Assembly (NCBI RefSeq): GCF_031679605.1
Contig: NZ_CP117522.1
Coordinates: 2,294,001 to 2,358,000, forward strand
Reading direction: 5' to 3'
Length of the DNA: 64,000 nucleotides
Source: Streptomyces luomodiensis
GTDB lineage: Bacteria > Actinomycetota > Actinomycetes > Streptomycetales > Streptomycetaceae
Under the pieces are notes generated by a model. It was not told the DNA's origin. It saw nothing but the letters and a program-made list of their open reading frames with translations, and searched no databases. The translations under genes and the position numbers were made by a program. Numbering within the stretch: the first letter of the stretch is position 1; each line of letters starts with the position of its first letter. Positions 52,261-59,922 of this stretch are shown in pieces.

Positions 52261-53598
52261 TCAGCAGGCGTCCAGGAACCGGTCCAGCACCCTGACGCCG
52301 AACTTCAGCCCGTCCACCGGCACCCGCTCGTCGACCCCGTGGAACATCCCGGCGAAGTCCAGCTCGGGAGGCAGCCGCAGCGGCGCGAAGCCGAAGCAGC
52401 GGATGCCGAGGTCGTCGAAGGACTTCGCGTCGGTACCGCCCGAGAGGCAGTACGGCACGGCGCGGGCGATCGGGTCCTCGGCCTTCAGCGCCGACTGCAT
52501 GGCCTCGACCAGCGCCCCGTCGAAGCTCGTCTCCAGCGCCTTGTCCGCGTGCACGTCCTCCCGCTTGACGCGCGGGCCGAGGATGCGGTCGAGGTCGGCC
52601 AGGAACTCGTCCTCGAACCCCGGCAGGAAGCGCCCGTCCACATGCGCGGTGGCCTGCCCGGGAATGACGTTGACCTTGTAGCCGGCGCTGAGCATGGTCG
52701 GGGCGGCGGTGTTCTGGAGCGTGGCCCCGATGATCTTCGCGATGCCGCCGAGCTTGGCGAGCGTCTCCTCCATGTTCTCCGGGTCGAGCGGGGTGCCGAG
52801 CGCGTCGGACAGCTCGTCCAGGAAGGACCGCACGGTCTGGGTGACCCGCACCGGGAACTTGTGCCGCCCGAGCCGCCCGACGGCCTCGGTCAGCTCCGTG
52901 ATGGCGTTGTCGTTGTTGGTCATCGAACCGTGCCCGGCGGTCCCGTCCACCGTGAGCCGCATCCAGTGCATGCCCTTCTGGGCGGTCTCGATCAGGTAGA
53001 GCCGCAGGTCCTCGTTGACGGTGAACGAGAAGCCGCCGACCTCGCCGATCGCCTCCGTCACGCCCTCGAACAGGTCGGGGTGGTTCTTGACCAGGTGCTT
53101 GGCACCGTAGACGCCGCCCGCCTCCTCATCGGCGAGGAAGGCCAGCACGATGTCGCGCGGGGGCTTGCGGCCGCTGCGCAGCCGGTCCCGTACGACCGCG
53201 AGGGTCATCGCGTCCATGTCCTTCATGTCCACCGCGCCCCGGCCCCAGACGCAGCCGTCCGCGATCTCGCCGGAGAAGGGGTGGTGGGTCCAGTCCTCGG
53301 CGTTGGCCGGTACCACGTCGGTGTGGCCGTGGATGAGCAGCGCCGGGCGGGACGGGTCCTCCCCCTCGATCCGCGCCACGGTCGACGCCCGGCCCTTGTG
53401 CGACTCGAAGATCTTCGGCTCGAGCCCCACCTCGGCGAGCTTCTCGGCGACGTACTCGGCGGCCGCGCGCTCACCGGGGCCGGAGTGGTCGCCGTAGTTA
53501 CTGGTGTCGATCCGGATCAGGTCACGGCAGAGGTCGACCACCTCGTCCTCGCCGCTGACCGTCCCGGTCGTCGTCGCGCCCGAAAGCGACTCACTCAC
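52261..53598 (-). CDS. M20-family metallopeptidase
   Basis: A 445-aa dizinc aminoacylase/carboxypeptidase-type enzyme. Metal ligands and catalytic residues are visible: LIHGHTDVVP (His, catalytic Asp), GRGAVDMKD (bridging Asp), LAFLADEEAGG (catalytic Glu-Glu), and a C-terminal FHGVDERVP (His). The dimerisation domain (about 195-320) includes TAGHGSMTNND. Probably cytosolic; substrate (peptide or N-acyl amino acid) unknown. GTG start, AAGGAGG upstream. The 281 bases to the tRNA contain only its promoter region. Confidence 0.92.
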   Translation of the reverse strand: MSESLSGATTTGTVSGEDEVVDLCRDLIRIDTSNYGDHSGPGERAAAEYVAEKLAEVGLEPKIFESHKGRASTVARIEGEDPSRPALLIHGHTDVVPANAEDWTHHPFSGEIADGCVWGRGAVDMKDMDAMTLAVVRDRLRSGRKPPRDIVLAFLADEEAGGVYGAKHLVKNHPDLFEGVTEAIGEVGGFSFTVNEDLRLYLIETAQKGMHWMRLTVDGTAGHGSMTNNDNAITELTEAVGRLGRHKFPVRVTQTVRSFLDELSDALGTPLDPENMEETLAKLGGIAKIIGATLQNTAAPTMLSAGYKVNVIPGQATAHVDGRFLPGFEDEFLADLDRILGPRVKREDVHADKALETSFDGALVEAMQSALKAEDPIARAVPYCLSGGTDAKSFDDLGIRCFGFAPLRLPPELDFAGMFHGVDERVPVDGLKFGVRVLDRFLDAC

Positions 53599-53879
53599 GA
53601 TGCCTCCTTGTCGTTGCGCTGCCGCGAGAAGCCCAGGTACGGCCCGCCCACGGCAGGGGTCACCTGCCCCATCCTCCCCCGCTCGCCCGCCAAGCCCAAG
53701 GCGGCAATACCGCCGTCATGCCCCCGTCACACACCCCCACCCCCGCTCCGGCCCCGCTCCGGCCCGGGACCGGCTCCGGTACCGCCCTCCGGGGCGTGAG
53801 CTGCCGTGATCGAGCACGTCCCGATGTTTGCTATGGTTTTCCATGTCGGAACGGCCACGGGCCGACCGGCAGACACCTG

Positions 53880-53964
53880 GTCCGGGTGGCGGAATGGCAG
53901 ACGCGCTAGCTTGAGGTGCTAGTGCCCTTTATCGGGCGTGGGGGTTCAAGTCCCCCCTCGGACA
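53880..53964 (+). tRNA. tRNA-Leu (anticodon GAG)
   Basis: A complete cloverleaf of 85 bases: acceptor GTCCGGG/CTCGGAC with one G-U pair, D-arm GCGGAATGGCAGACGC, anticodon stem CTAGC/GCTAG around TTGAGGT (anticodon GAG), long variable arm TGCCC-TTTATC-GGGCG, T-arm with GGTTCAAGTCC. CCA is not encoded. Reads CUC/CUU. A TATGGT at 53832 may be its -10 element. Confidence 0.97.
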
Positions 53965-53984
53965 CAAGAGTGAAAAGGCACGCG

Positions 53985-54017
53985 AACGGTGCCGACCGGA
54001 TTCCGGTCGGCACCGTT
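53985..54017 (+). terminator. terminator of tRNA-Leu
   Basis: A perfect 15-bp stem (AACGGTGCCGACCGG) with a 3-base loop followed by TGCGTTTT. Confidence 0.9.
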
Positions 54018-54156
54018 TGCGTTTTCGTGCGGTCCGGATGCCGCCTCCCCTCCCCCTCCCTCTCTCCCCCAACGCCGCAGCGTACGGCCATCTCCTGCTC
54101 GGGCAGGGCGACTTGACACGAGGTCCACGCCTGGGGAAGCCTTCCCTTAAGCGATA

Positions 54157-54171
54157 TGACATTCATATTCA
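54157..54171. promoter_or_regulatory. Zur-like palindrome before the CooC-type ATPase
   Basis: TGACATTCATATTCA (minus strand TGAATATGAATGTCA) agrees at 12 of 15 positions with the zinc-repressor box TGAAAATGATTTTCA as I remember it. It lies 20 bases before the ATPase start in an A+T-rich patch. Weak evidence. Confidence 0.3.
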
Positions 54172-54191
54172 TCTGGAGGTGATGCGCGGAC

Positions 54192-55160
54192 ATGCGCACC
54201 GCGTTCGTCGGCAAGGGCGGCAGTGGCAAGACCACTCTCTCCGCCCTCTTCGCCCAGCACCTGGCCCGCTCGCACGCCCCCGTCGTGGCGATCGATGCCG
54301 ACATCAACCAGCATCTGGGCACCGCCCTGGGGCTGGACGGGAACGCGCTGCGCGAGATCGTGCCGCTCGCCGACCGCACCGCGGAGATCAAGGAGTACCT
54401 GCGCGGCGACAACCCGCGCATCACCTCTCTCGAGGCCATGGTCAAGACCACCCCGCCGGGACGTGGGTCCCGGCTGCTGCGCCTGCTCGGCTCCGACCCG
54501 GTGCACGCCCGGCACGTACGGGACGTCGACGGAGTGCGGCTGATGACCACCGGGGCGTTCGCCGAGGAGGACCTCGGCGTGGCGTGCTACCACTCCAAGC
54601 TCGGCGCCGTCGAGCTGTATCTGAACCATCTGGTGGACGGCGCCGGGGAGTACGTCGTCGTCGACATGACCGCCGGTGCCGACTCCTTCGCCTCCGGGCT
54701 GTTCACCCGGTTCGACATGACCTTCCTGGTCGCCGAACCCACCCTCAAGGGCGTGTCCGTCTACCGCCAGTACAAGGAGCACGCCGCCGAGTTCGGGGTG
54801 CCGCTCGCCGTGGTCGGCAACAAGGTGGCCGGCGAGGACGACCGGCTCTTCCTCAAGGAGCACATCGGGGACGACCTGCTGGTGTGCCTCGGCCACTCCG
54901 ACTGGGTCCGCGCCCGGGAACAGGGCCGCGCCACCGGGGAGCTGGAACCCGAGCACCGCCTGGCCCTGGAGCAGCTGCGCGCCGCCGTGGACTCCCGGCC
55001 CAAGGACTGGGACACCTTCCAGCGGCAGGCCGTCTCCTTCCATCTGCGCAACGCCCGCGCCTGGGCCGATCGCGCCACCGGCCAGGATCTGAGCGCCCAG
55101 GTCGATCCCGCATTCCGCCATGGACCGGCCGCGCTCGCCGATGCCGCCGCATCGCACTGA
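54192..55160 (+). CDS. CooC/MinD-like ATPase
   Basis: A 322-aa P-loop ATPase of the SIMIBI class. The deviant Walker A VGKGGSGKTTLSALFAQHLA opens the protein, VAIDADINQHL is the A' motif, and VVVDMTAGADSFASGLF is switch II/Walker B-like. This arrangement is that of CooC, which loads nickel into CO dehydrogenase, and of related metal-insertion ATPases. No CO dehydrogenase is nearby, so the client is unknown. The GGAGGTGATG site is upstream. A 130-aa protein follows 47 bases later and may be its partner. Confidence 0.82.
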   Translation: MRTAFVGKGGSGKTTLSALFAQHLARSHAPVVAIDADINQHLGTALGLDGNALREIVPLADRTAEIKEYLRGDNPRITSLEAMVKTTPPGRGSRLLRLLGSDPVHARHVRDVDGVRLMTTGAFAEEDLGVACYHSKLGAVELYLNHLVDGAGEYVVVDMTAGADSFASGLFTRFDMTFLVAEPTLKGVSVYRQYKEHAAEFGVPLAVVGNKVAGEDDRLFLKEHIGDDLLVCLGHSDWVRAREQGRATGELEPEHRLALEQLRAAVDSRPKDWDTFQRQAVSFHLRNARAWADRATGQDLSAQVDPAFRHGPAALADAAASH

Positions 55161-55207
55161 CCACCGCCCGCCGTCTTCACGACCCGACCGATTGGGGCAC
55201 CCTTCGC

Positions 55208-55600
55208 ATGTCACTGACCGTCTCCCCCGAACTTCTGGCCCAGGCCGAGCAGGGCGAGGTCTCCGAGCGGGACTTCGTCGCCACCGTGCGCGACTCACTG
55301 CCGTACGCCTATGACCTCATCGCCCGTCTGGCGGACGAACTCCGTTCCGGTGACGCCGAGTTCACCGACAACCAGACCCCGCCGCCGTCCGAGGCCGAGC
55401 GGGGGCAGCTGCTGCGCGCCCTGGCCAGCGACGCCATCCGCGGCAGTCTGGAGCGCCACTTCGGCATCACCCTCGCCTTCATGAACTGCCATCGGGTGGC
55501 CGCGTTCCGCCCCGGTGCGGAAGAGGGTTCCACCTACGCCACCTTCGTCTCCACGCGGTCCCAGATCCTCAACCAGTCGCCCGAACTCCGCGACTGCTGA
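55208..55600 (+). CDS. conserved hypothetical protein next to CooC-like ATPase
   Basis: A 130-aa soluble, mostly helical protein (MSLTVSPELLAQAEQGEVSERDFVATVRDSLPYAYDLIARL). The second half contains LRALASDAIRGSLERHFGITLAFMNCHRVAAF and ends QSPELRDC; two cysteines and several His could bind metal but no known motif is clear. I do not recognise a family. Same strand as and close behind the ATPase, and separated from the LysW operon by a terminator. Confidence 0.7.
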   Translation: MSLTVSPELLAQAEQGEVSERDFVATVRDSLPYAYDLIARLADELRSGDAEFTDNQTPPPSEAERGQLLRALASDAIRGSLERHFGITLAFMNCHRVAAFRPGAEEGSTYATFVSTRSQILNQSPELRDC

Positions 55601-55622
55601 CCCCCGGTCGCCCGAGAACCCG

Positions 55623-55653
55623 CGCAGCCCCAGGCCAATGGTCTGGGGCTGCG
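55623..55653 (+). terminator. terminator before the LysW operon
   Basis: CGCAGCCCCAGGCC pairs with GGTCTGGGGCTGCG (13 Watson-Crick pairs plus one G-U) around AAT, 22 bases after the stop. Confidence 0.85.
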
Positions 55654-55706
55654 GCTACGTGATCCCGTAGTGCCCGCAGGCGGCCCCCATCCGTACCGTC
55701 ATTGGT

Positions 55707-55734
55707 GTCCGGAAACGCGGAGCCGATTCCGGAC
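55707..55734. promoter_or_regulatory. inverted repeat upstream of lysW
   Basis: GTCCGGAA-N12-TTCCGGAC, a perfect 8-bp inverted repeat 38 bases before the lysW start, in the position of a promoter or operator. The whole biosynthetic operon begins here. Confidence 0.55.
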
Positions 55735-55771
55735 CGGTCGAATCCCTCGTCATGATCGGGAAGGGAAAGCC

Positions 55772-55963
55772 ATGCCGGTAACGGTCGAAAAGAACACGGT
55801 CTGCCTCGTCTGCGACAGCGAGCTGGAAATTGAGAACGGCGCGGAGACGGGCGAGATCATCGAATGCGGGACGTGCGGTCAGGAGCACGAGCTGACCAGC
55901 GGGGCCGACAACGGCTACCAGGTCGCGCTGGCGCCGGAGGTCGAGGAGGACTGGGGCGAATGA
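55772..55963 (+). CDS. lysW: LysW-type amino-group carrier protein
   Basis: A 63-aa acidic carrier. Zinc ligands C11-x2-C14 and C32-x2-C35 and the invariant C-terminal EDWGE, whose last Glu side chain is joined to the amino group of the substrate, are all present. In lysine synthesis it carries aminoadipate or glutamate; in Streptomyces secondary metabolism homologues (AmCPs) carry glutamate-derived intermediates for unusual amino acids. Here the neighbours include a transketolase, so the second use is likely. AGGGAAAG precedes the ATG; the stop overlaps lysX (ATGA). Confidence 0.95.
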   Translation: MPVTVEKNTVCLVCDSELEIENGAETGEIIECGTCGQEHELTSGADNGYQVALAPEVEEDWGE

Positions 55964-56844
55964 CCGTCGCAGCCACCGACGTCCTGCTGTCGGTGACCGT
56001 GCTGCGCCCCGACGAGCGTCGGCTCCTGGACGCCTTGCGCGCCCAGGGGCTGACGGCCCGTCCGGTGCTGCCGCCGGACATCGCCGAAGTCCTCTCGGAC
56101 GAAACGGCCCGACCCGAGATCGTCCTGCTCAGGAACCTGTCCCACCGTGAGGCCATCGGTACCGCCCGCCGGCTCGAGCAGGCCGGGATCGAGACCCTGA
56201 ACAGCCCCTCGGCCATCGAGGTGTGCAACGACAAGGGCCTTCAGGCCCTGCTCTTCGCGCGGCACGGCGTCCCCCACCCGGTGACCCGGCACGCGTTCAG
56301 CTACGACCAGGTCCGCTCCGCCGTCGTCGAGCTCGGCCAGCCGGTGGTGGTGAAACCGCCCTCCGGCTCGTGGGGGCGCGGGGTCACCCGCCTGGCCGAC
56401 GAGGGCGAACTGGAGGCGTGGACGGGCGGGCGGGAGTCCGCCGACGCGGCCGGGAAGCTCTTTCCCGTGCTGGTGCAGGAGTACGTGGACAAGCCGGGCC
56501 ATGACCTGCGCGTCGTGGTGATCGGGGAGACCCCGGTCGTGGCCTTCCGCCGGAAGTCCGACAACTGGCGCACCAATACGCATCTGGGCGCCGAGGTGGA
56601 ACGCGTCGAGATCACCGCGGACATCGAGCGGCTGTGCGCCCTGACGGTTTCCGCTCTCGGCCCCGGTTTCTACGGGGTGGACCTGGTGGAGGACCGCCTC
56701 ACGGGTGAGCTGACGGTTCTGGAGATCAACGCCAATCCGGAATTCGCGCGTTCCTCCGAAGCGCATGGCGTCGATGTGGCGGGCCGTTATGCCGAATACG
56801 TCGCCGGTCTCCTCGGCTCCCGGCGGCTCTCGGTGGCCGCCTGA
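55960..56844 (+). CDS. lysX: LysX-like ATP-grasp ligase (loads substrate on LysW)
   Basis: A 294-aa RimK-type ATP-grasp enzyme that forms the isopeptide bond between the LysW C-terminal Glu and the amino group of an acidic amino acid. ATP-grasp features: CNDKGLQALLFARHGVPHP near residue 90, VVKPPSGSWGRGVTR near 130, VQEYVDKPGHDLRVVVIG near 175, and ELTVLEINANPEF near 255. NTHLGAEVERVEI lies where LysX enzymes have their TNTARGG substrate loop, an atypical version that may reflect its substrate. Translationally coupled to lysW. Confidence 0.93.
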   Translation: MTVAATDVLLSVTVLRPDERRLLDALRAQGLTARPVLPPDIAEVLSDETARPEIVLLRNLSHREAIGTARRLEQAGIETLNSPSAIEVCNDKGLQALLFARHGVPHPVTRHAFSYDQVRSAVVELGQPVVVKPPSGSWGRGVTRLADEGELEAWTGGRESADAAGKLFPVLVQEYVDKPGHDLRVVVIGETPVVAFRRKSDNWRTNTHLGAEVERVEITADIERLCALTVSALGPGFYGVDLVEDRLTGELTVLEINANPEFARSSEAHGVDVAGRYAEYVAGLLGSRRLSVAA

Positions 56845-56919
56845 GCCATCACGCCACCGGCATCAGTAACACCACGGGGAATCTCCAGGACCATTGTCAC
56901 CTTTTCAAGGGGATATTTC

Positions 56920-57570
56920 ATGGAACAATACGACGCTGCGCTCGTTCTGACCCGGGTACTGACCTCCGGTGTCGTGATGAGCATCGAGAAGAACGACAAG
57001 GAGCTGCCCTCTCTGGAGAGGCTGCTGGCCAAACTCGGCGGCCGTGCCAGAGTGGTTCTGGTCAACAGCCGGACGGCCGCGATCCACGCGGCGCTGTGCG
57101 GCCAGGGCATCGGGCACGGTGACCACGCGGTGCTGCCCGAACTCGATCGGCGCGACCGCTCCTTCGTCAGCTGGCTCGGCGTGCAGGAGGCCGGCCAGGA
57201 AGCCGGATCGGAGGCCGGCGGACCGGCCTTCGATCTGTTGAGCCTCACCCCCGAGAACGCCGGCCAACTCCGGGAGGCCGCCGCGGCCGCAAGCGCTCCG
57301 GCGCTGGCCGTGGACTTCACCGGGCTCGGCTTCGGGCCGGCGGCGGCCCTGCTCACCGATGACGAGCGGATCTGGGCGCGGGCCGAGCGGCTGAAGATAT
57401 TCGGCGCCTTCGATCTGCGCACGATGTGGACGCAGGAGGAGGCCGAACCCGGCCTGGCCCCGGGCGTCCAGTTCAACTACCGGCTCAGCCCGCTGGTCGC
57501 GGCCTGCGTCCGGATGGCACTCAGGCAGGTCGGCCCGCGTACGCCCGTCAAGACCGGAGGGACCAACTGA
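56920..57570 (+). CDS. DegT/DnrJ-fold fragment lacking the PLP lysine region
   Basis: A 216-aa protein I place by weak but consistent similarity to the DegT aminotransferase family: VLVNSRTAAIHAALCGQGIGHGDHAVLPEL matches the phosphate-binding segment SGTSSLHLALIGAGVQPGDEVIVPAF of the next gene, and GVQFNYRLSPLVAACVRMALRQV matches the NYRMSELQAA dimer segment. The middle of the large domain, with the PLP-binding Lys, is missing. The gene is intact, has its own GGGGAT site and overlaps the full aminotransferase start by one base, so it looks like a maintained regulatory or structural subunit, not decay. Could instead be an unrelated new protein. Confidence 0.6.
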   Translation: MEQYDAALVLTRVLTSGVVMSIEKNDKELPSLERLLAKLGGRARVVLVNSRTAAIHAALCGQGIGHGDHAVLPELDRRDRSFVSWLGVQEAGQEAGSEAGGPAFDLLSLTPENAGQLREAAAAASAPALAVDFTGLGFGPAAALLTDDERIWARAERLKIFGAFDLRTMWTQEEAEPGLAPGVQFNYRLSPLVAACVRMALRQVGPRTPVKTGGTN

Positions 57571-58889
57571 TGATCACGGACTTCCCGTCGGCTCCGCTCC
57601 CGCTGCCCGACCCCGCGGAGGTCGCGGCCGAACTCGCCGAATTCGGCGGCGGGGCGATGATCCCCAAGGAGATGCGGCGCACCATCTTCCCGGTGATCAC
57701 CAAGGAGGATGTCTTCACCATGCTGCTGGCGCAGCGGTCCGCCCCGGAGAAGGTGGTGGCCGACTTCGCCGAGAGCTACCGCGCCTACGTGGGCGCCCAC
57801 CGGGCGCTCCCCACCGCGAGCGGCACCTCAAGCCTCCATCTGGCCCTGATCGGGGCCGGTGTGCAGCCCGGTGACGAGGTGATCGTCCCCGCCTTCACCT
57901 TCATCGCCACCGCGCAGGCGGTCGTGGCCGCCAAGGCCGTGCCGGTCTTCGTCGACATCGATCCGCGGACGTACTGCATGTCGGCCGAGGCCGCCGAGGC
58001 GGCGGTCACCGAGCGCACCCGGGCCATCATGCCGGTGCACGTCCACGGGCTGCCCGCGGACGTCGCCGCGCTGCGCGCGGTCTGCGGCCGGCACGGGCTG
58101 GCGCTGGTGGAGGACGCCTCGCACGCCCACTCCGCGAAGATCGGTGAGCAGATCTGCGGCTCCCTGGGGGACGCCGCAGGACAGAGCCTGATGGCGGACA
58201 AGAACTTCCCGCTCGGCGGCGAGGGCGGTATCGCCTTCTTCGCAAGCGACGAGGCGTACGACCGGACGACGGAGTTCCTCGACCGGAACGGCATCGACTA
58301 CGGGATGTCCTGGGTGGCCGCCGCGTTCGGCGCGAGCCAGCTGGCGCGACTGCCCTACTACGACGCCATACGGGCCCGCAACGCGGCGCTGCTGGCCGAC
58401 GCGCTGCGGGAGACCGGTCTGTTCACCCCGCCGTACGTGCCGGACGGCCACGTCCACGCGTACAACATGTACCGCGTCAATCTGGTGCCCGAGGCCGTCG
58501 GCCTGGAGGACCTGCCCGTCTGGGCGGTGAAGGAGGCCGTGCACGAGCTGCTCACCGCCGAGGGCGTGCCGGCCCGCGAGTGGCAGAACACCCCCATCCC
58601 CTGCCACCTGCCCTTCCGGGAGCGGGCGGGCTTCGGCAACGGCTACCCGTTCACGCTCAACCCGGCCGCGGTCCGGGACCACGAGCCGCAGGACTTCCCG
58701 AACGTGGTCGCCATGCTGGACCGCACCGTGGTGCTCTGCCGTGAGCTGCGCTCCCCGGTGGAGTACGAGCGGGCGACCCGCTACGCGGACGCCTTCCGCA
58801 AGGTCGCCGCCCGTCCCGACGCCATCCGCAAGCTCGTCGCCGAGCGTGAGTACCGGCGGCCCTATGAGAAGGCGGCCCGCCTTGGCTGA
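57570..58889 (+). CDS. DegT/DnrJ/EryC1-family PLP aminotransferase
   Basis: A 439-aa type I-fold aminotransferase. SGTSSLHLAL near residue 90 (phosphate cradle), VIVPAFTFIATAQAV, the PLP-stacking and Asp region VEDASHAHSAKI, and Lys211 in MADKNFPLGGEGG (Schiff base) are present; C-terminal HAYNMYRVNLV is typical. The N-terminal 55 residues are an unusual extension. It would aminate the keto group made by the transketolase step on the LysW-bound chain. GGAGGG is upstream, and the start overlaps the preceding gene by one base. Confidence 0.92.
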   Translation: MITDFPSAPLPLPDPAEVAAELAEFGGGAMIPKEMRRTIFPVITKEDVFTMLLAQRSAPEKVVADFAESYRAYVGAHRALPTASGTSSLHLALIGAGVQPGDEVIVPAFTFIATAQAVVAAKAVPVFVDIDPRTYCMSAEAAEAAVTERTRAIMPVHVHGLPADVAALRAVCGRHGLALVEDASHAHSAKIGEQICGSLGDAAGQSLMADKNFPLGGEGGIAFFASDEAYDRTTEFLDRNGIDYGMSWVAAAFGASQLARLPYYDAIRARNAALLADALRETGLFTPPYVPDGHVHAYNMYRVNLVPEAVGLEDLPVWAVKEAVHELLTAEGVPAREWQNTPIPCHLPFRERAGFGNGYPFTLNPAAVRDHEPQDFPNVVAMLDRTVVLCRELRSPVEYERATRYADAFRKVAARPDAIRKLVAEREYRRPYEKAARLG

Positions 58890-59922
58890 CAACGACCGGC
58901 TGCGGGTGGCCGTACTCGGCGCCAGCGGCTACACCGGTGCGGAACTGGTCCGGCTGCTGCTGGACCACCCGCGAGTGGAACTCGCCTATCTGTCCTCGGA
59001 GCGCTACAGCGGGCTCCCCATCACCTCCGTGCTGGCCGGGGTGCGCAACCACCCCGCCGCCGCCGGGTTACGGTTCCAGCCGCTGGATGCCTGCGACGAG
59101 GTGGACGTGGCCTTCGGCTGCCTGCCCACCGGGGCGCTGCCGCCGCGGATGCCCAAGCTCTCGGAGCGGGCGGAGCGGGTGATCAACCTGGCCGGGGACT
59201 TCCGGCTCACCGACCCTGAGGAGGCCGCCGCCCACTATCCCGAGTCGGCCGGGTGGGACCAGCCGTTCCACTACTTCGTCCCGGAGTTCTCCCCGCCACC
59301 CGCCGACGCCCGGTTCATCAACCTGCCCGGCTGCATGGCCGTCACCACGCTCTACGCGCTGCAACCGCTGGTCGCCGCCGACCTGGTGGGGGATGAGGTC
59401 GTCGTGGACGCCAAGACCGGGGCCAGTGGCAGCGGAGCGAAGTCCTCGGAGCACCCCGCGGAGCGGATCGGCAACTTCCGGGTGCACAAGCCGTTCGGGC
59501 ACCGGCACGCCCCGGAGATCGTGCAGGCGCTGCACACCTTCTCCGGCCGCGCCCCACGGCTGCGGTTCTCCACCTACAGCCTGGACGTCTCGCGGGGCAT
59601 CCTGATCTCCGCGTACGGTCCGCTGCGCCCGGAGGTCTCCCGGCTGGACGTCAAACGTGCCTACGGCAAGACGTACGCGAAGACCCCGTTCGTCCGGGTG
59701 CGCACCGCGCTGAAGACGCCCGGCGACTTCCCGATGCTCAAGAGCGTGGTCGGCTCCAACATGGCCGAGGTGGCGGTGTCGGTCCGCGAGGACCGGTTCG
59801 TGGCCGTCGCCGCGCTCGACAACCTGCTCAAGGGCGCGGCCGGACAGGCGGTGCAGGCCCTCAACCTCCTCCACGGATTCGAGCAGTCCACAGCCCTTCC
59901 CTTCACGGCGGTGACACCATGA
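58882..59922 (+). CDS. lysY: LysY-like LysW-acyl-phosphate reductase
   Basis: A 346-aa ArgC/LysY-family NADPH-dependent semialdehyde dehydrogenase. VAVLGASGYTGAELVRLLLDHP is the Rossmann start, the catalytic Cys is in NLPGCMAVTT near residue 150, and HRHAPEI carries the catalytic His. It reduces the LysW-bound acyl phosphate to the aldehyde. The TTG start lies 8 bases inside the aminotransferase gene; no ATG or GTG is close to the conserved N-terminus. Its stop overlaps the next start (ATGA). Confidence 0.93.
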   Translation: MADNDRLRVAVLGASGYTGAELVRLLLDHPRVELAYLSSERYSGLPITSVLAGVRNHPAAAGLRFQPLDACDEVDVAFGCLPTGALPPRMPKLSERAERVINLAGDFRLTDPEEAAAHYPESAGWDQPFHYFVPEFSPPPADARFINLPGCMAVTTLYALQPLVAADLVGDEVVVDAKTGASGSGAKSSEHPAERIGNFRVHKPFGHRHAPEIVQALHTFSGRAPRLRFSTYSLDVSRGILISAYGPLRPEVSRLDVKRAYGKTYAKTPFVRVRTALKTPGDFPMLKSVVGSNMAEVAVSVREDRFVAVAALDNLLKGAAGQAVQALNLLHGFEQSTALPFTAVTP

